From: Gammaproteobacteria bacterium Milos-ODIII6
GTDB taxonomy: Bacteria; Pseudomonadota; Gammaproteobacteria; Chromatiales; Chromatiaceae
Length of the DNA stretch: 64,000 nt
Direction: 5' to 3'
Assembly (NCBI GenBank): GCA_029228645.1
Contig: JAPTHR010000004.1
Location: 295,139 to 359,138, forward strand
The notes under the pieces were generated by a model that saw only the letters and a list, made by a program, of their open reading frames with translations, did no database searches and was not told where the DNA came from. Both the position numbers and the translations under genes were made by a program. Of the stretch, positions 40,386-50,083 are shown piece by piece. Positions within the stretch are counted from its first letter, which is position 1, and each line of letters starts with the position of its first letter.

Positions 40386-42382
40386 TAGGGCACCTGGTCC
40401 GGCACGAGCTGCGGCTGCGCTTTCTGACCCCGGCCTGGTGGCTGCTGGCATCGGGCATCTGGCTGGTCTGCGCCTGGTTGCTGTTCGCCCAGCTGCAGGT
40501 CTACCAGGAGATCCAGCCACGCCTGGTCGCGAGCGGCGCCAATCTGGGGATCAACGAACTCCTGGTCGCGCCCACGCTGAACGTGCTCGCGATACTGCTG
40601 CTGGTCATCGCGCCCCTGCTTGGCATGGCGTCGCTCGCGGGTGAGCGCCGTAGCGGGCGCCTGGCTCTGCTGCTCTCGACCCCCCTGTCGCTGCCCCAGA
40701 TGCTGCTCGGCAAGTGGCTGGGGCTATTGCTGCCGGTATCCCTGATCGCCGCCGGCATCCTCGGAATGCTCTCGAGCCTGGCGCTCGGGATGCAGCTCGA
40801 CTGGGCGCGCCTGGCTACCGCGATGGCCGGGCTGATACTGCTGAGCGCGCTGGCCAGCGCGCTGAGCCTCGCCTGTTCCGCATTTACCCGCCAGGCCGCC
40901 GCGGCCTTCGCCGCCGCACTTACCGTGCTGATCTTCCTGTGGCTGGCAGACGGCTTCGTGGAGACAGGATCCCCACTCCACTGGTTCGCGCTCTCGCCGC
41001 ACCTCGGCACCTTCCTGCAAGGCACAGTCACAAGCGACGGCCTGATCTATTTCACGACCCTGACGCTGGCCGCGCTGGCCCTGGCAATGGTCGGGCTGCT
41101 GCGCGAGCGCGAATCGCCGCCGCGCCGACGCCTGCGCGAGCTGCTCGCCTTCCTGATGCTTGGGATACTGCTGGCGGCGGCCGCCAACCTCAGCCAATCA
41201 CAGCGCCATACCCTGTTCCGCAGCGCGCCGCTTCCCGAGGCCCTGCTGGAAACCCTTGCGGCCATCAACGGGCCGATCACGGTCACCGCCTGGGCACCGG
41301 ACTACCCGATACTGCGGGCGCGCATCGAGAAACTGTTGCGACCGCTGCGCGAAATTCATCCCGATTTCACGCTGCGCTGGAACGATCCGCAACGGGAGCC
41401 GCAGCTGGCGCGCGAGACCGGCATCACGCACGACGGCGAATTGCGCATCGAGGCGATGGGGCGCGCGCAGCGCGTGCCGCAACCGGATCATGCCAGTCTG
41501 CTGCGTGCCCTGCGTCATCTGGCACGCCGCGGCGAACCCTGGATCGTCGCGCTGCAGGGCAATGGCGAGGCGCCCCTGGGGGAAAGCCAGCAGGGCCTCG
41601 GCGCCTGGGTTCGCAGCCTCAACAGTCACGGATTCCGGGTGGTTGGCGTGGATGCCGCCGGGCCGATCCCCGACAATGCCGCCCTGCTGCTGGCGGCAGC
41701 ACCCGCACAGGACTACGCCCAGGATCAGGTTGAAAAACTGAAGGCCTTCCTGCGGCGAGGTGGACGCCTGCTGTGGCTGCAGGAAGCCGGCGCCAGCAGC
41801 TCCCTTGCGAACCTCACCGGCATCGGGGTCCTGCCCGGCACCCTGGTTACATCCGCAGGCAGCGCCGGCTTGAGCCCGCTGCAATTGAACGTGCCGATAC
41901 CGGTCGAACTCGACGTCCCTGAGTCCGGTGGGGCAATTCTGGACCGCGCTTTTGCCCTGCTGCCGCCTGAAGACGGGGCATGGCGCATCCATGCCCGCCT
42001 GCAAACCGGCGCGCACGCCTGGAACGAGACCGGCCCCTTGCAGGGCGAACTGCAGCGCAATCCGTTGCAGGGCGAGCGCAGTGGCCCACATGCGGTGGGC
42101 CTGCTGATCGAGAACGGCGATAACGCGCGGATAGCGGTCATCGGTGACAGCGACCTGGCGCGCAACGCGCAGTTCGGAGGCGCCGGTAATGCCCGCCTGC
42201 TGCTCTCAGTGGTCAACTGGCTGACCGATAACCGGCTCGACACCCGCACCGCAGCGGACGATGCGGACATCGACTGGTCGCCGGTCGTGGGTATCAGCCT
42301 GGCGCTTTTCCACCTGTTGGTCGGGCCTGCGCTGCTGGGCCTGGCCGGCATGCAGATCCAACGTCGCCGGAGCAGGGCCTGA
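40382..42382 (+). CDS. fused ABC permease and GldG-type auxiliary protein
   Basis: A 666-residue membrane protein. Residues 1-240 resemble an ABC-2 type permease (six spans, beginning VRHELRLRFLTPAWWLLASG and including LLLVIAPLLGMASLAGERR). A seventh span near 255-272 is followed by a large periplasmic GldG-like domain (about 280-640: ITVTAWAPDYPILRARIEKLL, IVALQGNGEAPLGES, IAVIGDSDLARNAQ) and a final C-terminal span. In other genomes GldF and GldG are separate, so this is a fusion. Substrate unknown. Confidence 0.83.
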   Translation: MIGHLVRHELRLRFLTPAWWLLASGIWLVCAWLLFAQLQVYQEIQPRLVASGANLGINELLVAPTLNVLAILLLVIAPLLGMASLAGERRSGRLALLLSTPLSLPQMLLGKWLGLLLPVSLIAAGILGMLSSLALGMQLDWARLATAMAGLILLSALASALSLACSAFTRQAAAAFAAALTVLIFLWLADGFVETGSPLHWFALSPHLGTFLQGTVTSDGLIYFTTLTLAALALAMVGLLRERESPPRRRLRELLAFLMLGILLAAAANLSQSQRHTLFRSAPLPEALLETLAAINGPITVTAWAPDYPILRARIEKLLRPLREIHPDFTLRWNDPQREPQLARETGITHDGELRIEAMGRAQRVPQPDHASLLRALRHLARRGEPWIVALQGNGEAPLGESQQGLGAWVRSLNSHGFRVVGVDAAGPIPDNAALLLAAAPAQDYAQDQVEKLKAFLRRGGRLLWLQEAGASSSLANLTGIGVLPGTLVTSAGSAGLSPLQLNVPIPVELDVPESGGAILDRAFALLPPEDGAWRIHARLQTGAHAWNETGPLQGELQRNPLQGERSGPHAVGLLIENGDNARIAVIGDSDLARNAQFGGAGNARLLLSVVNWLTDNRLDTRTAADDADIDWSPVVGISLALFHLLVGPALLGLAGMQIQRRRSRA

Positions 42383-42870
42383 TGCGCCTGTACGCAATCG
42401 ACCGCTTGACCCTCCTGTTGGCCACCCTCGCGGCCCTGCTGCTCGCGGCGCATTGGCTGGCGCGCCCGGCGCCGGCTTCGCTCACGCCCGTCGCGCCGCA
42501 ATCGGTCAATGAGATCCAGGTACTTCAGGGCGGCAGGCTCCAGATGAGCGTGCTACGCGACCGCGACGGCTGGATGCTCACCCATCCCGACATCGAACGC
42601 GCCGCAGCGGGCCGGGTGGCAGGCCTGCTCGGCCTGCTGCAGGCGCCGAGCCTGCACCGTTGGCAGGCATCATCCGGGATTGACGTATTCGGCCAGTCAG
42701 ACCGGCCTGTGCGCACGATCCGCTTTGATGAGCTGACGATTGAGTTCGGCGGCCCGAGCACTCCGCCCGGGCGACGCTACGTGCGCATCGGCGATCACAC
42801 CCACCTGGTCGACGATATCTGGTTCAAGCTCGCCGGCCTGCCGGTCGACTACTACCGGGAGCAGCCCTGA
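42382..42870 (+). CDS. DUF4340-like membrane-anchored protein
   Basis: A 162-residue protein with one N-terminal membrane anchor (about residues 8-24) and a periplasmic domain ([28 protein letters not shown], shown here only to its key GWMLTHP motif) that resembles the DUF4340 unit often encoded with Gld-type exporters. It is shorter than usual DUF4340 proteins, about one repeat. The start overlaps the permease stop by 1 base and the stop overlaps mutM's start, so the run ABC-permease-this-mutM is tightly coupled. Confidence 0.65.
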   Translation: MRLYAIDRLTLLLATLAALLLAAHWLARPAPASLTPVAPQSVNEIQVLQGGRLQMSVLRDRDGWMLTHPDIERAAAGRVAGLLGLLQAPSLHRWQASSGIDVFGQSDRPVRTIRFDELTIEFGGPSTPPGRRYVRIGDHTHLVDDIWFKLAGLPVDYYREQP

Positions 42871-43676
42871 TGCCGGAACTGCCGGAGGTCGAAACCACCC
42901 GTCGCGGGATCGCGCCGCTTATCGAAGGGAAGGCGGTCAGCGCCGTGATCGTGCGCCAGCCTCGCCTGCGTTGGGACATCCCCTCCCTGGATCACTTGCC
43001 AGGGGAGTCCGTGCGCACGGTATCCCGCCGCGCCAAATACCTGCTGATTGGCTTCGACAGCGGCACCCTGATCATCCACCTGGGAATGTCCGGCAGTCTG
43101 CGTTTCCTGCCTGCGGACTCGCCGCCGGACCGACACGATCACTTCGAGTTACAGTTCGGCCGTCACGCGCTGCGCCTGCGCGATCCGCGCCGTTTCGGGG
43201 CGGTACTCTGGAGTGCGGAGCCGCCAACGGAACACAAACTGATCCGCGCTCTCGGGCCGGAGCCGCTGTCGCAGGATTTCCATGCCGACTACCTCTACCA
43301 GCAGGCGCGCCGCCGCCGTCTCCCGATCAAGCAACTGCTGATGAACAACGGCGTGGTGGTCGGCGTGGGCAACATCTACGCCACCGAGAGTCTGTTCCAG
43401 GCCGGCATACACCCTGCACGGGCCTGTAACCGCATCTCCAGGGCGCGCCTCGAATCGCTGGTGGAAAACATCAAGGAGATCCTGGCGCGCGCCATCCAAC
43501 AGGGCGGCACCACCCTGCGCGATTTCCAGCATGAGGACGGCAAACCCGGTTATTTCCAGCAGCAGTTGCACGTGTATGGGCGCGTGGGCGAGCCCTGTTC
43601 GACCTGTGGCACGACCATCAAGGCCAAACAGATCGGGCAACGCACCAGTGCCTGGTGCCCGCAGTGCCAACGCTGA
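42870..43676 (+). CDS. mutM: formamidopyrimidine-DNA glycosylase
   Basis: A 268-residue repair enzyme removing 8-oxoguanine and Fapy lesions. It begins with Pro after Met ([13 protein letters not shown]), whose amino group is the nucleophile and Glu the general acid, has the helix-two-turn-helix [15 protein letters not shown], and ends with a zinc finger ([24 protein letters not shown] shown in part: CSTC...CPQC). Full length. Confidence 0.97.
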   Translation: MPELPEVETTRRGIAPLIEGKAVSAVIVRQPRLRWDIPSLDHLPGESVRTVSRRAKYLLIGFDSGTLIIHLGMSGSLRFLPADSPPDRHDHFELQFGRHALRLRDPRRFGAVLWSAEPPTEHKLIRALGPEPLSQDFHADYLYQQARRRRLPIKQLLMNNGVVVGVGNIYATESLFQAGIHPARACNRISRARLESLVENIKEILARAIQQGGTTLRDFQHEDGKPGYFQQQLHVYGRVGEPCSTCGTTIKAKQIGQRTSAWCPQCQR

Positions 43677-43708
43677 AGGGGCTGGGGTACTCAAGCCCCA
43701 GTCCGCTG

Positions 43709-44005
43709 TCAGCAGTACTGCTCGATCTGCTGCGCCAGGTCGAAGTCGCGCTGGGAAATCCCGCCCGCGTCGTGCGTCACCAGCTCTATCCGCACGCGGT
43801 TATAGATGTTGTACCACTCCGGGTGGTGGTTCATATGCTCGGCGCAGATCGCGACCGAGGACATGAATCCGAAGGCCGCCGCGAAATCGGCAAACACGAA
43901 CTCCTTCACCAGTCGCCCGTCGCGTATCTCCCAGGGATAGGCAGCGATCTCGTTGAGCTCCCCCAGCGCCTGCTGCACCTGTTCCTCGCTGAATCTTTCA
44001 GTCAT
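43709..44005 (-). CDS. 4a-hydroxytetrahydrobiopterin dehydratase (PCD/DCoH)
   Basis: A 98-residue protein with the family active-site motif [20 protein letters not shown] and LTTHD-like [19 protein letters not shown] recycles the pterin cofactor of phenylalanine hydroxylase or serves molybdopterin/other roles; no hydroxylase gene is nearby. It is convergent to mutM with a weak hairpin (CTGGGG...CCCCAG) between them. Confidence 0.88.
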   Translation of the reverse strand: MTERFSEEQVQQALGELNEIAAYPWEIRDGRLVKEFVFADFAAAFGFMSSVAICAEHMNHHPEWYNIYNRVRIELVTHDAGGISQRDFDLAQQIEQYC

Positions 44006-44411
44006 TTATTCTTCTCCTCACACAAACTGCACGCGCCTGCCTGGCTGCTGCTGGCGCTCAGACAGAGCGTATCAGCAACTGACGCAGTTCAGCAGCAGCC
44101 GGATGCATTTGCGAACGCTGTTCACCCACCGCCTGCGGCCCTATCGACGTATGGTCCTGCCAGGCGGGTGGCGGACCGCGAGTTCACTGATATGCGCATA
44201 CACGTATCGAAGGGCCCTCCGGTCTCCCGCACCACCCTGGACCCGGGCATGAACCGCCCTGCCGGCTTTTCTGCCGTCCGATGCCGAACTTGCCGGATCG
44301 AAGAATCCGAAGGGCAGCGACGCAGGCGCCGGGTTGGCAGGCATGACGCCAGGCCCATGACAAGCGGGCCGCTGCAGTAAACAAAAGTCTTGGCAAGACG
44401 ATTTTGCGCGC
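44006..44411. other. 406-bp gap with no recognisable gene
   Basis: Lies between PCD and the PsiE-like gene, both on the minus strand. Short open frames on both strands overlap one another and have no family-like motifs or ribosome sites. I see no tRNA, repeat or terminator of confidence here; a promoter for PCD at its left end is expected. Confidence 0.5.
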
Positions 44412-44840
44412 CTATTTCAGGATGTCTTTTTCTCTCTGGTACACCAGCACCGCGCCGGTGCGCAACACCCCCAGGACCAGCAACAGGACGGAGAATGCGT
44501 AGATCATCTCTGGCTTGAGCTCATGCTTGAACAGCAGGATGAGGATCTCGCGCAACACGAACACCATCGCGGCATCGACGATGAAGGTCAGGCGCAGCCG
44601 GTGGGTGTTGAAGTAGTCGACCAGGGAACGGGAGAGTTCGATCAGCACGTACAGTGTCAGCACGTCGGATATCAGATCGATGTAGTGACCGGTGATGCCC
44701 TTGAAGGCCAGCAGGTTCCAGACGGTGAGGAACAGCTGCGCGGTTCCGATGACGATGCCGAGGATGATGAACAGCAGAATGATGCTGAAGACCAGGTCGA
44801 TCATCCGGTCGAAATAGGACTTCATTTTTTCACTGAACAT
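44412..44840 (-). CDS. PsiE-like membrane protein
   Basis: A 142-residue protein with four spans (about residues 14-33, 57-75, 88-104 and 113-131) and the PsiE-type segments LTLYVLIELSRSLVDYF and HRLRLTFIVDAAMVFVLREILI (in part). PsiE family proteins were first seen as phosphate-starvation-inducible in E. coli; function unknown. GGAGA precedes the chosen ATG. The start overlaps the DUF6544 gene by 11 bp, so they are likely co-expressed. Confidence 0.8.
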   Translation of the reverse strand: MFSEKMKSYFDRMIDLVFSIILLFIILGIVIGTAQLFLTVWNLLAFKGITGHYIDLISDVLTLYVLIELSRSLVDYFNTHRLRLTFIVDAAMVFVLREILILLFKHELKPEMIYAFSVLLLVLGVLRTGAVLVYQREKDILK

Positions 44841-45729
44841 CGCTTTCTCCAGGATCCGCCGGGTCCGCAGGCTCGACGCAAAATTCCGCACCAGGGAACC
44901 GGATATCGGTCACTTCCGCGTCGAAGAAGGCAAAGTAGTCGTCCGTGCCGAACAGGTTGCCCGCCTCGACCCGGAACGGCAGGGAAAACCCCTCTACCTC
45001 GCGGAAGTCCGACAAGGTCCCACCGAAGGGTTGCAGACGGTAGGTTTTCTCCGGATTCGCGTTGCTCCAGCGCATCAGCCACACCGAGCGAGGCCGACCG
45101 CTGGCATCCACGCTCAAGTCGACCGACTGGGAAAGTGAACCGGCAGCAACCGTGACCCTGGCTTTGTTGTCGGCGAGCCCTTCCCAGCTCACACCGGGAC
45201 CGGGCAGCAGCGCTGCCGGCGTCCAGAACAGCGCCTCCGCGATACAGCGCCCGAAAGCGGAACGCATATGATCGGCGTCATCGGCAAGGCGCACCAGCGG
45301 CAGCAGACCGAACAGACGGAAGCGCGTCCAGCTGCGCCTGGGAGAACCCGCATCCGATCCGGTCATCGGGGTCCACCCTGGCAGACTCGCACGCCAGACA
45401 AAGCCGTGCGGTGCCGCCAGGATCTCGCGCGCCCGCATCGGACGATAGTTTGGCCTGTCTTTGCCACCCAAGCCGAAGCGGCCCTGCATGTCGATCTCCG
45501 CCACTGTCAGTAACGGGGTGCCCGGCGCAATGGCCTGCTCGAAATACCGTCGTGCCGGATCCGGCAGGTCGGCCACCATCTCCGGATCGAACAGCTTCGG
45601 GCGGACCGGCTGCAGTGCTAGCAGACGGCGCCATTCCGCCAGATCCGCGCGCCGATCCAGGATTCGCATCATCACCACGGCGAGCACCAGCGCCGCAACG
45701 ACGATCAGCAGGCTCACAACCGGCGGCAT
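44830..45729 (-). CDS. DUF6544-family membrane-anchored protein
   Basis: A 299-residue protein with one N-terminal membrane span (residues 3-20) and a soluble domain (PDPARRYFEQAIAPGTPLLTVAEIDMQGRF, seen here through PDPARRYFEQAI and VEIDMQGRF-like cores; also FWRASLPG-like VWRASLPGW, SVWLMRWSNANPEKTY). This matches the DUF6544 family of unknown role. First of a coupled pair with the PsiE-like gene. Confidence 0.72.
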   Translation of the reverse strand: MPPVVSLLIVVAALVLAVVMMRILDRRADLAEWRRLLALQPVRPKLFDPEMVADLPDPARRYFEQAIAPGTPLLTVAEIDMQGRFGLGGKDRPNYRPMRAREILAAPHGFVWRASLPGWTPMTGSDAGSPRRSWTRFRLFGLLPLVRLADDADHMRSAFGRCIAEALFWTPAALLPGPGVSWEGLADNKARVTVAAGSLSQSVDLSVDASGRPRSVWLMRWSNANPEKTYRLQPFGGTLSDFREVEGFSLPFRVEAGNLFGTDDYFAFFDAEVTDIRFPGAEFCVEPADPADPGESDVQ

Positions 45730-45804
45730 CGGTCTCGGCCTCCAGATTGCCCACTGTGTCTTTCGCTGGTCATCATTACGGCAGGTTCGCGCAATCCGAT
45801 CGGA

Positions 45805-46614
45805 TCATTCCCGCGGCGCGGTGGCTTCGCTTGCCGGCGCCTGCAGCATGAGCATGGGGCCCTGGTTGACCTGAATGACGCCACGCTTGGGCCGGTCGAG
45901 ATCGATGATGATGAAAACGATCAGCGCGATCAGGAAGGACACCATCATCGTCGGCGCAATCACACGCCTGCCGCTCAAGCCACTCGAGTAGCCCAGAATA
46001 CCGCCAGATGCGATAAACACCAGGAACAGCAGATACAGGACGATCTCGGGCACGTGCATCTGAAGCAGGGCTGCACGCTTGCCCTGCGCATCGATCATTT
46101 CGTTCAGCGCGTTAATGAAAGCACCCGTGGTCACCGGCCGGGGATCGTCCTGGACCGCCTCGACCGCCAGATTCCAGAGGCGTGACTGCAGGTCCGCCAG
46201 GCGTCGGTTGTATTCCTGGCGCTCCTGCGAGCGCGTCAGGTCGATACTGCCCACGGCGATGCGCAGGCCGACATATTGTTCGAGCAGGCCGGACACCTTA
46301 TCCCGATGCTGTTCCGGCAGCAGCTCGACCCGCAGCTGCACCGTTCCAATGGCGTTCGCCTCGGAGATCAGGGCTTCACTGCGATTGTCGTAACGCTGCA
46401 TCGACATGCTGAAGGTAAAGCCTAACAACAGTGCCAGGAGCCCCAGAATGCTGCCCTGAATCGCACCGGTCAGGGACTTGACCTCCTGATCGGTGCGGTT
46501 CTGCACAAAGCGACCCAAATGGAACCCCACCTCGTACAACAGAACGATCAGCACGAAAAGCAGCGTGGTGATTGCAATGCTGGAGAATTCGTAAAGCAGC
46601 GATGTCTGTTGCAT
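45805..46614 (-). CDS. four-span membrane protein, DUF4239-like
   Basis: A 269-residue protein with two N-terminal spans (about residues 10-30 and 52-72, the latter GSILGLLALLLGFTFSMSM), a helical cytoplasmic or periplasmic middle (RYDNRSEALISEANAIGT... LLPEQ), and two C-terminal spans (about 188-208 and 216-236). The GLLALLLGFTFSMSMQRYDNR and EANAIGT elements resemble bestrophin-like DUF4239 proteins. Possible ion channel; not proven. Part of the minus-strand envelope block. Confidence 0.65.
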   Translation of the reverse strand: MQQTSLLYEFSSIAITTLLFVLIVLLYEVGFHLGRFVQNRTDQEVKSLTGAIQGSILGLLALLLGFTFSMSMQRYDNRSEALISEANAIGTVQLRVELLPEQHRDKVSGLLEQYVGLRIAVGSIDLTRSQERQEYNRRLADLQSRLWNLAVEAVQDDPRPVTTGAFINALNEMIDAQGKRAALLQMHVPEIVLYLLFLVFIASGGILGYSSGLSGRRVIAPTMMVSFLIALIVFIIIDLDRPKRGVIQVNQGPMLMLQAPASEATAPRE

Positions 46615-46667
46615 GGATACGTTATTTCCTCGGAGGAAAGCGCGGTCGGCCGGCGGAAAAAACCGTC

Positions 46668-46895
46668 TTATACGAAACCGCGTGCCAGATAGATGCTGAG
46701 CGCGAAGCCGAGCCCGCCCACCAGCGCATTCACAATCATACCGGTACGCAGGCTGTAACCCTGCGGAATCTCCACCGGGCGCAGGGTCCGCAGGATCCGC
46801 TTGTGTTGCAGGATCGAATAGATCGCCAGAAAAGTTGCCAACAGCACGAAGGACTCGGCCGCAGAAAGCACCCGCGGGTCATTCAGATCCGACAT
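46668..46895 (-). CDS. small two-span membrane protein, unknown
   Basis: A 75-residue protein with two hydrophobic segments (about residues 15-30 and 52-70) joined by a basic loop (QHKRILRTLRPVEIPQG). I do not recognise it. It lies 53 bp downstream of the four-span gene's start side on the same strand and may be expressed with the neighbouring envelope genes. Confidence 0.5.
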   Translation of the reverse strand: MSDLNDPRVLSAAESFVLLATFLAIYSILQHKRILRTLRPVEIPQGYSLRTGMIVNALVGGLGFALSIYLARGFV

Positions 46896-47008
46896 CTTTC
46901 AGAATCTCTCTGTTACGCAAAATCAATCCGGATTATTACATTTGGGCCGGTTGCGGGCGGGGTCAGGCGCAGCGGTTTCTGCCTGATCCGGCTGGCGCCA
47001 ACGCCAGG

Positions 47009-48376
47009 CTATTCCCTGAACGCCCAGTACCTTCCCTGCGGGGTATCGATGGCCTCGAGCCGGGCACGCTGGTCTGCGCGCAGGCGATGCCTGATCAGGT
47101 CGAAGATATCCGTCAGCACCGATTCAACCTCGGCGAAATAGGAGTGACGAAGAAAACTGGTATCGGTACCGGTCGCATCCACCGTTTCTATCCCGGGGAC
47201 GATCACGATCTGGTCACCGGAGTCACCCGCCCTGGGGTGACCATGGACCTTCTTGGATGCCTTGAGCGCGACATCCTCCGAGGAGGCATACAACGTTACC
47301 GGGCGCTCGAACGCCGTCAGCGCCGGGGCGATGTCGCGCTTGAACACCTCGGCATCGATATCCGGCGCGGTGAGGATGATCTCACGCAACCGCTGCCGGA
47401 TCTCCGGTTTTTCCAACACCAACGCCCGCAAGGCCCGGGTCAGGCCACGGTTGCCCATGCTGTGGGCCACCAGGTAGATGTTTTCGGCATCGGAGCGATC
47501 GAAAAACGCGCTCAGGAATCGCTTCAGGTTGGATTCCGTCCATTCGATGTTCTGTTCGTCAACCGTGTACTTGCCGGTCTCCCCCTGGGAGGGCCAGCTG
47601 TAGAACACCGGCGCGCCACGGAAACCGAGATCGAAGGTGATCTGAGCCGTGCGACGCGCGGCATCCTCGAAGGTGACGTTATAGCCATGCACAAACACAA
47701 AGGCATTCTTGTCCGGCGAACCGAGAGCGCGCTCGCGCACCCGGGCAAAAAAGTCGTCCACTGCCGTCACATCGATCCGTAACAGCACCACGTGCTGCGC
47801 CGGGCTTTCGGAAAACTCCAGGCGCCACCACCGCGGGGCCTCCAGTTCTCCGGTGCGATGCCCTTTGGGAATGCTCACCTCGCAGCTGCCGTAGGAAAGC
47901 GAGCCGCGATCAGGACCGAAGCGCTTTTCCGGTTCCGGATCGCCGGTCTGCTTGCGGTCGGTGGCAAAGAACACCTGCACCACGTGGTGGGACCCCTCGT
48001 CGCGGAAGGGCTCCTCTTCGACGCTTGGCTTTGGAACAGGCAGCGGAGCCGCCTCCTCAGCCTCGCCCCTGGAGAAAGACTCCCAAAGGTCTTCCGCATC
48101 CAGCCGTGATGGCGGCGGGGCAGCGGCCGCCGGAGCATATTCCGGTTCCGGCATGGGGAGCGGCATTTCCTCGGGCAGCGATTCACTGCTTTCGCGCGGG
48201 AACTCCCGAACGACCTCGGAGGCGGCCTCTTCAACCGGGGAGGGGCTGGGCGCCGTTGCCGTCGGCGCATCCCCGGGCGCCTCGGCGGAGGGAGCCGGGC
48301 TCTCGTTCGAGCAGGCGTTCAAAAACAACAAGACGACCAGAAAAAGCCAACATATCTTGTGAATCCTGCACAGCAT
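47009..48376 (-). CDS. lipoprotein alpha/beta hydrolase (DUF900 family)
   Basis: A 455-residue protein. A lipobox LNAC puts the lipidated Cys at residue 22. A Pro/Glu/Ala-rich linker of about 110 residues follows, then an alpha/beta hydrolase domain of the DUF900 type: QVFFATDRKQTGDP, FVFVHGYNVTFEDAARR, YSWPSQG, the nucleophile elbow VAHSMGNRGL, TAPDIDAEVF with a likely Asp, and SYFAEVESV near the C-terminus. Likely a membrane-tethered esterase or lipase facing the periplasm. The long linker could span the envelope. ATG choice is set by the signal sequence. Confidence 0.82.
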   Translation of the reverse strand: MLCRIHKICWLFLVVLLFLNACSNESPAPSAEAPGDAPTATAPSPSPVEEAASEVVREFPRESSESLPEEMPLPMPEPEYAPAAAAPPPSRLDAEDLWESFSRGEAEEAAPLPVPKPSVEEEPFRDEGSHHVVQVFFATDRKQTGDPEPEKRFGPDRGSLSYGSCEVSIPKGHRTGELEAPRWWRLEFSESPAQHVVLLRIDVTAVDDFFARVRERALGSPDKNAFVFVHGYNVTFEDAARRTAQITFDLGFRGAPVFYSWPSQGETGKYTVDEQNIEWTESNLKRFLSAFFDRSDAENIYLVAHSMGNRGLTRALRALVLEKPEIRQRLREIILTAPDIDAEVFKRDIAPALTAFERPVTLYASSEDVALKASKKVHGHPRAGDSGDQIVIVPGIETVDATGTDTSFLRHSYFAEVESVLTDIFDLIRHRLRADQRARLEAIDTPQGRYWAFRE

Positions 48377-48460
48377 AAGGGTGCGACTCCTGCCCGCGAG
48401 TGGTCTACTTCTCAACATGTCCCAACAGCCTAACCACTTTTTTCTGAAGGACAGTGTTAT

Positions 48461-49459
48461 TCAGCGGAAAAGGCTCTCGAACGTATCCATCCAATCCTGA
48501 CGATGCTGTTCACTTTCGCAGGCACTGGCGATCAGCTTCGGGGTCGCCTTGGCGCCGCGCAACTTGACCAGCCTGCGCAGGTCCGGGGCGCGCAGATTAT
48601 CGGCGAGCACATCGAACTCGCCGGCCAGTCCGCGGATGGTGTCGGCATTCCAACGCCCCCGGTTGTCCGGTTCGATGAAATCCTCGGGGTGCTCTCGCAG
48701 GGCGTCCGCGATGGCCTGCATACGCGCTGCAGTCAGCGGGTGGGTCTGACTCGGGGAGCCTTCCACCAGCGGGTCCCGCATGCTCAGCGCGGTGAACCAG
48801 AAAGCCATTCCGAGCGGCGGCAGGCGCATCCGGCGCAGTACATTCAGGGCGAACTGGTCCGCCTGCGCTTCCTCGAGGCGCGCCTTGGCTGGATCAAACC
48901 CTCTGTAGCGCACATGGTTGTGGTGGATGTGCCCCAGTTCGTGCAGCAGGATGAACGCAATTGCCGACTTCAGAACCTTCTGGGAAACGTCGTCCACATA
49001 GGGATCGAGTTCATAGGCCTTGTCCGGCACCTGCAGGGCGCGCAGCAGGGACGGCAGGTAATGGTCACTGAAATCCAGGGCCGCCGCATAGTCGAGGATC
49101 GCCTCCTTGTTGCAGCCTTTGCGCTCGAACCAGGCATTCGCGATCGCCAGGTCATCCAGGAATTTGACCGACAAGGCCGGAAAAAGCACCACCCCGGTGC
49201 TCGCATTGGCAGAGAACTCAAAGGGGTCTCGGGTCTGGTCCCAGGGCTGTTGCAGGTCGACCCGCCCCAGTGAACGCAACTCGGCCGGTAGCAGCTGTCG
49301 CTTGATCTCCCCGTACAGGGCATCCCGAATGTTCTTACCGTAGACCTCGCTGACCCTTTGCAGGGTTTCGGGTGGATACATCTGGCTGTAATCCCTGGCC
49401 ATCGCCGGCGCGACGCTCAGGAGCGCTGGCAGTATCAGTAACCAAAACAGACGTTTCAT
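48461..49459 (-). CDS. M48-like zinc metallopeptidase, exported
   Basis: A 332-residue protein with a signal peptide (residues 1-22, cut after AMA). The zinc motif HELGH is in ILLHELGHIHHNHV near residue 172, and the third ligand is probably the Glu of LEEAQADQFAL. The surrounding sequence is unlike the housekeeping M48 proteases HtpX or BepA, so the substrate is unknown. A 4-bp overlap couples it to the upstream membrane-protein gene. Confidence 0.78.
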   Translation of the reverse strand: MKRLFWLLILPALLSVAPAMARDYSQMYPPETLQRVSEVYGKNIRDALYGEIKRQLLPAELRSLGRVDLQQPWDQTRDPFEFSANASTGVVLFPALSVKFLDDLAIANAWFERKGCNKEAILDYAAALDFSDHYLPSLLRALQVPDKAYELDPYVDDVSQKVLKSAIAFILLHELGHIHHNHVRYRGFDPAKARLEEAQADQFALNVLRRMRLPPLGMAFWFTALSMRDPLVEGSPSQTHPLTAARMQAIADALREHPEDFIEPDNRGRWNADTIRGLAGEFDVLADNLRAPDLRRLVKLRGAKATPKLIASACESEQHRQDWMDTFESLFR

Positions 49460-50076
49460 CGCGGACAGCCTCCGTACTTTGCGTGATAAAAGAACTGCAT
49501 CGGACTGTCGTCCGGCAGTGCTTCCATATCCCTGTCGAGCACGCCCGGATCGCCCCACTCGTCCGGATCCCAGACGGATAGCAACAACGCTTGCTTGGCC
49601 TGGCGCACTGCCGGCGTGGCAAGCTCGAACAGATCCTCATGCGGCTCGCCCAGGCGGTGCAGGCAATTGATCATCTCCACCGCCTGAAGGGCCGCGCTGC
49701 GCTGCTGTGGTGAAGCGGCCGCGCCGGACTGCAAAGATTCACCCGCCAGAGTTCCCATACCGGTGAACGAGGTGGTCTCGAAGATATCGTTGCGAGCAAG
49801 CTCATCCGCTCCCTGCGACGAAACGGTACGTTGCGACTCGATTTCGACCGGCGTGGTCAGCGAGTAGACAACCACGATGCAACCGAAGGCAGCGAAGAAA
49901 ATGCCGGGGCCGACCTTGGTGAGCACCAGTTTGATACCGGGCAGCTCGAGCCGGCCGCGATGGTTGCTGTCGTCCGGTATCTGGAAAAACAGGCGGTAGC
50001 CAAGATAGATGGCGCCGCCACCGATCACTACCGCCAGGATCCGCTCCAGCATTCGCAATACCGCAATGTCATCCAT
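49456..50076 (-). CDS. two-span membrane protein, unknown
   Basis: A 206-residue protein with spans at about residues 10-28 and 53-75 and a C-terminal soluble part (residues 80-206) containing two cysteines (INCLHRLG and YGGCPR at the very end). No known domain recognised. Its stop overlaps the start of the M48-like gene (ATGA), suggesting the two proteins act together, for example as membrane partner and protease. Confidence 0.55.
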   Translation of the reverse strand: MDDIAVLRMLERILAVVIGGGAIYLGYRLFFQIPDDSNHRGRLELPGIKLVLTKVGPGIFFAAFGCIVVVYSLTTPVEIESQRTVSSQGADELARNDIFETTSFTGMGTLAGESLQSGAAASPQQRSAALQAVEMINCLHRLGEPHEDLFELATPAVRQAKQALLLSVWDPDEWGDPGVLDRDMEALPDDSPMQFFYHAKYGGCPR

Positions 50077-50083
50077 GCCGGGT

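Noticed and set aside
43680..43702. Terminator between mutM and the PCD gene
   Set aside because: A short stem exists but no T-run follows on either strand.
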